A stretch of DNA of 24,428 nucleotides from DASUGM01 sp036274055 (GTDB lineage Bacteria; Acidobacteriota; Vicinamibacteria; Vicinamibacterales; SCN-69-37): positions 1 to 24,428 of the forward strand of contig DASUGM010000341.1 in NCBI GenBank assembly GCA_036274055.1. The letters are read 5' to 3'. Numbering within the stretch: position 1 is the stretch's first letter; each line of letters begins with the position of its first letter. This document shows positions 21,891 to 24,428 of the stretch, piece by piece. The translations under genes and the position numbers were made by a program. Below the pieces are notes generated by a model. That model worked only from the letters and a program-made list of their open reading frames with translations, was not told where the DNA came from and did no database searches.

Positions 21891-22940
21891 ATGTCTTTCG
21901 CGATGGTCGGCCTCGGCCGGATGGGCGCGAACATGGTCACGCGCCTGCAGAGAGCCGGTCTTCCTTCCTTTGTTTTCGACATCAACCCGCAAGCCGTCGC
22001 GGCGCTGACGGCGGCCGGCGCGACCGGCGCCGCGTCGATCGCCGATCTCGTCGCCAGGATGCCGCCGCCGCGCACGATCTGGCTGATGCTTCCGGCGGCG
22101 ATCGTCGATCGTCAGATCGCGCAACTGGCGCCGCTGCTGGCGGCGGGCGACACGATCATCGACGGCGGCAACTCGCGTTACCACGACGACATCCGCCGCG
22201 CCGCCGAGCTGAAGACGTCGGGCATCCACTATCTCGACGTCGGCACGAGCGGCGGCGTCTGGGGACTGGAGCGCGGGTACTGCCTCATGATTGGGGGGGA
22301 GCGATCCGTCGTCGAGCGGCTCGATCCGATTTTCAGCGCGCTCTCGCCGGGGGGACAGGCCCTAGGCTCTAGGCCCTCGGCCCTAGCGGGTTCCGAACCA
22401 CCAGGGCCGAGCGCCAAGGGCCCAGGGCCTGACACCGCGCCGCGCGGTTATTTGCATTGCGGCGCGGCAGGCGCCGGTCATTTCGTCAAGATGGTGCACA
22501 ACGGCATCGAGTACGGCTTGATGGCCGCCTATGCCGAGGGCTTCAACATTCTCAAACACGCCAATGCCGGCGCCGTCGATCACAGCCACGACGCCGAGAC
22601 GACGCCAATGGCGCATCCGGAGCACTATCGCTACGACTTCGACCTCGCGGCGATTGCCGAGGTCTGGCGTCACGGCAGCGTCATCTCGTCGTGGCTGCTC
22701 GATCTTACGGCGAAGGCGCTGTCGGAATCCGGCGGCGATCTCGCGGACTTCGCCGGCCGCGTCTCGGATTCCGGCGAAGGCCGCTGGACCATCGAAGCGG
22801 CGATCGACGAAGCCGTCCCCGCCAACGTCCTTGCCGCCGCGCTGTTCGCGCGCTTCAGCTCGCGCGGCGAGTCGGACTTCGGCGACAAACTGCTGTCCGC
22901 GCTGCGGATGCAGTTTGGCGGACATCAGGAGAAGAAGTAG
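21891..22940 (+). CDS. gnd: 6-phosphogluconate dehydrogenase, decarboxylating (short form)
   Basis: A 349-residue cytoplasmic enzyme of the oxidative pentose phosphate pathway; it converts 6-phosphogluconate to ribulose-5-phosphate and CO2. The N-terminus MSFAMVGLGRMGANMVTRL is the dinucleotide-binding start. DGGNSRYHDD (91-100), LDVGTSGGVWGLERGYCLMIGG (115-136) and GAGHFVKMVHNGIEYG (194-209), with catalytic K200 and N204, are diagnostic. AETTPMAHPEHYRYDFDL and VWRHGSVISSWLLDL complete the all-helical domain. The form is the shorter single-repeat type, usually about 300-330 residues. The surplus comes from residues about 157-180 (GQALGSRPSALAGSEPPGPS onward), encoded by an inverted heptamer repeat in the loop between the two domains. 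ATG 21891 has no clear Shine-Dalgarno. zwf follows after 50 bp. Confidence 0.93.
   Translation: MSFAMVGLGRMGANMVTRLQRAGLPSFVFDINPQAVAALTAAGATGAASIADLVARMPPPRTIWLMLPAAIVDRQIAQLAPLLAAGDTIIDGGNSRYHDDIRRAAELKTSGIHYLDVGTSGGVWGLERGYCLMIGGERSVVERLDPIFSALSPGGQALGSRPSALAGSEPPGPSAKGPGPDTAPRGYLHCGAAGAGHFVKMVHNGIEYGLMAAYAEGFNILKHANAGAVDHSHDAETTPMAHPEHYRYDFDLAAIAEVWRHGSVISSWLLDLTAKALSESGGDLADFAGRVSDSGEGRWTIEAAIDEAVPANVLAAALFARFSSRGESDFGDKLLSALRMQFGGHQEKK
22359..22428. repeat. Inverted heptamer repeat lying in frame inside gnd
   Basis: Arms 22359-22393 and 22395-22428, separated by one base, are largely complementary. The left arm is GGCCCTA/GGCTCTA/GGCCCTC heptamers. The right arm shares GAACC-CCAGGGC and GGGCCCAGGGCCTGAC with the repeat at the zwf start. 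About 70 bp plus flanks keep the gnd frame open and encode a Pro/Gly/Ser/Ala-rich loop. Confidence 0.9.
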
Positions 22941-23042
22941 GCCCTGGGCGTTAGGCCCTGGGCCCTCGTGGTTCTCAGGATTCGCGACTCATGACCCAGG
23001 ACCAGCAGAACCCACCAGGGCCCAGGGCCTACCGCCCAGGGC
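22941..23042. repeat. Inverted repeat spanning the gnd-zwf junction and the zwf start
   Basis: The left arm 22941-22974 begins at the base after the gnd stop codon. The right arm 23008-23042 lies inside the zwf reading frame. About 30 of 34 positions pair. The 33-nt loop holds AGGA (22977-22980) and the zwf ATG (22991). The right arm is homologous to the right arm of the repeat within gnd. Confidence 0.9.
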
Positions 23043-24409
23043 CTGACCGCGCGCCGAAATCAGATGCTCTTGTCTTATTCGGCGCCAGCGGCGACCTCGC
23101 GTATCGCCAGATTTTTCCGGCGTTGCAGGGGCTCGAGGCCGCGGGGCAGTTGCCGCCGCGGGTGATTGGCGTCGCGCGGTCGGAGTGGACGCGCGAGCAG
23201 TTCATCGAGCGTGCCAAGGCCAGCATCCAGGAGCGCGGCAAGTACGACGAGCGGACGTTTGCCGCGCTGGCGCGGAAGCTCGACTACATTCGCGGCGAGT
23301 ACCTCGAGCGGGACACCTATCAGCGGCTGTGCGACGCGCTCGGCGACGCGAAACACGCGCTCTACTACCTGGCGATTCCGCCGAGTCTGTTCGACGACGT
23401 CATCACGCGGCTGGCGGCCCTCAAGTGCGACGAAGGCGCGCGCGTCGTCGTCGAGAAGCCGTTCGGGCGCGACCTGGTGTCGGCGCGCACGCTCGATCTC
23501 GTGCTCCACGAGTACTTCCGCGAGCGTGACATCTTCCGCATCGACCACTTCCTCGGCAAGGAGCCGGTCCAGAACATCCTCTACTTCCGGTTCGCGAACA
23601 CGTTTCTCGAGCCGATCTGGAACCGGACGCACGTCGAGCGCATCGAGATCACGATGGCCGAGCAGATCGGCATCAACGGCCGCGGCAGGCTCTACGAGGA
23701 GATGGGCGCGATTCGCGACGTTCTGCAGAATCACCTTCTGCAGATCGCAGCGCTGCTGCTGATGGATCCGCCGGTCGGCCACGATCCCGAGGCGATTCGC
23801 GACGCCAAGGGGCTCGCGTTCAAGGCGATGCGCCCGCTCGATCCCGGCGACGTCGTCCGCGGCCAGTTCGAGGGCTATCGCAACGAACCCGACGTCTCGG
23901 CGGCGTCGGACGTCGAGACCTACGTGGCGGTGCGCCTGTATGTCGACTCGTGGCGCTGGGCGGGCGTGCCGGTCTTCATCCGCACCGGCAAGAAGCTGGC
24001 GACGACGGCCAACGAGGTCTTCGTCACGCTCAAGCACCCGCCGCACGAGTTGTTCGACGACGTGATGTCGTCGCCGGCGAATCACCTGCGCTTCCGGCTC
24101 AGCCCCGACGTCGTCCTCGAGCTCGGCGCGCGCGCGAAGAAACCCGGCGCCGGCCTGACCGGTGAGATGGTCCAGCTCGACGCGTTCCATCAGCACGGCG
24201 ATGAAGTCCCGGCGTATCAGCGGCTGCTCGCCGATGCGATGCGCGGCGACCAGATGTTGTTTGCGCGCACCGATGCCGTCGAAGCGTCATGGCGCGTCGT
24301 CGAGCCGGCGCTGGTCAAGCCGGCGCCGTTGCATATCTACAAGCCGGGGACGTTCGGTCCGGCGGCTGCGGACGCGCTGCTCGGCGGCAACTGGCACGAT
24401 CCCGCGTAG
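22991..24409 (+). CDS. zwf: Glucose-6-phosphate 1-dehydrogenase
   Basis: A 472-residue cytoplasmic enzyme oxidising glucose-6-phosphate to 6-phosphogluconolactone with NAD(P). Landmarks: DALVLFGASGDLAYRQIFPAL (nucleotide binding, GASGDLA at 31-37), YLAIPPSLF, VVEKPFGRDLVSA, the substrate motif RIDHFLGKEPVQNI (183-196), AEQIGINGRGRLYEEMGAIRD, the catalytic-base motif LQNHLLQI (H248), and FIRTGKKL. Usual family length is 470-510, so the gene is complete. Residues about 7-22 (NPPGPRAYRPGPDRAP) are encoded by the right arm of an inverted repeat and form an N-terminal extension before the conserved core. ATG 22991 is the only good upstream start; its AGGA is 10 nt away. It partners gnd in an apparent operon; a pgl gene could lie beyond the window. 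Confidence 0.95.
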   Translation: MTQDQQNPPGPRAYRPGPDRAPKSDALVLFGASGDLAYRQIFPALQGLEAAGQLPPRVIGVARSEWTREQFIERAKASIQERGKYDERTFAALARKLDYIRGEYLERDTYQRLCDALGDAKHALYYLAIPPSLFDDVITRLAALKCDEGARVVVEKPFGRDLVSARTLDLVLHEYFRERDIFRIDHFLGKEPVQNILYFRFANTFLEPIWNRTHVERIEITMAEQIGINGRGRLYEEMGAIRDVLQNHLLQIAALLLMDPPVGHDPEAIRDAKGLAFKAMRPLDPGDVVRGQFEGYRNEPDVSAASDVETYVAVRLYVDSWRWAGVPVFIRTGKKLATTANEVFVTLKHPPHELFDDVMSSPANHLRFRLSPDVVLELGARAKKPGAGLTGEMVQLDAFHQHGDEVPAYQRLLADAMRGDQMLFARTDAVEASWRVVEPALVKPAPLHIYKPGTFGPAAADALLGGNWHDPA

Positions 24410-24428
24410 GGGTCGCATCTTGAATTCA

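Noticed and set aside
22359..22428. Frameshift or assembly error in gnd
   Set aside because: The frame is continuous and conserved motifs flank both sides in the same frame; the extra segment is clean repeat sequence of the local type.

Overview
This is a high-GC bacterial chromosome segment, most likely from the Acidobacteriota and probably a Vicinamibacteria-type lineage. Three things point there: an orphan MacB/FtsX-type permease of the acidobacterial ADOP family preceded by a PadR regulator, a protein of the VWFA-related acidobacterial domain family, and three large secreted BNR/sortilin-like repeat proteins. This is recognition of families, not a database match. There are no rRNA or tRNA genes and no phage or plasmid functions.

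Layout. 65-946 (-) is a two-domain VOC (catechol 2,3-dioxygenase-like) protein, divergent from an ALDH7-type aldehyde dehydrogenase (1079-2593, +). Then come, on the minus strand, the ADOP permease (2915-5575), its PadR regulator (5619-5972), a membrane protein with a spermidine-synthase-like Rossmann domain (6207-8408), a BNR-repeat secreted protein (8613-10769), a VWA-type secreted protein (10794-12731), a secreted beta-helix protein (12840-13751) and a DUF454/YbaN membrane protein (13896-14300). The 14311-15475 stretch is bounded by two large inverted repeats and holds a 57-residue membrane ORF and an S23/Avd-like four-helix-bundle gene. On the plus strand follow two tandem paralogous BNR-repeat proteins (15565-18672 and 18778-21705), then gnd (21891-22940) and zwf (22991-24409). 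gnd and zwf form an oxidative pentose-phosphate pair: glucose-6-phosphate to 6-phosphogluconolactone, and 6-phosphogluconate to ribulose-5-phosphate.

The most striking signal is not a gene. Most spacers longer than about 40 bp are filled by low-complexity DNA built from a degenerate 7-, 8- or 9-bp unit. Most of these elements have two inverted arms, so each could fold into one long hairpin. Most loci use a different unit (CTGAGCC, AAGGCCC, GGGCGATC, GGTGCTT, GATTGCCG, GTACCCGCG, GGCCCTA) but share the plan. The elements end within a few bases of start or stop codons. One lies in frame inside gnd, and one overlaps the zwf start, so both appear to be translated. Two copies of the GATTGCCG element flank the four-helix-bundle gene. 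This repeat class, and its possible link to the four-helix-bundle protein, is the best candidate here for something undescribed.

Limits: functions come from reading protein motifs by eye, start sites from visible Shine-Dalgarno sequences, and repeat alignments were done by hand.
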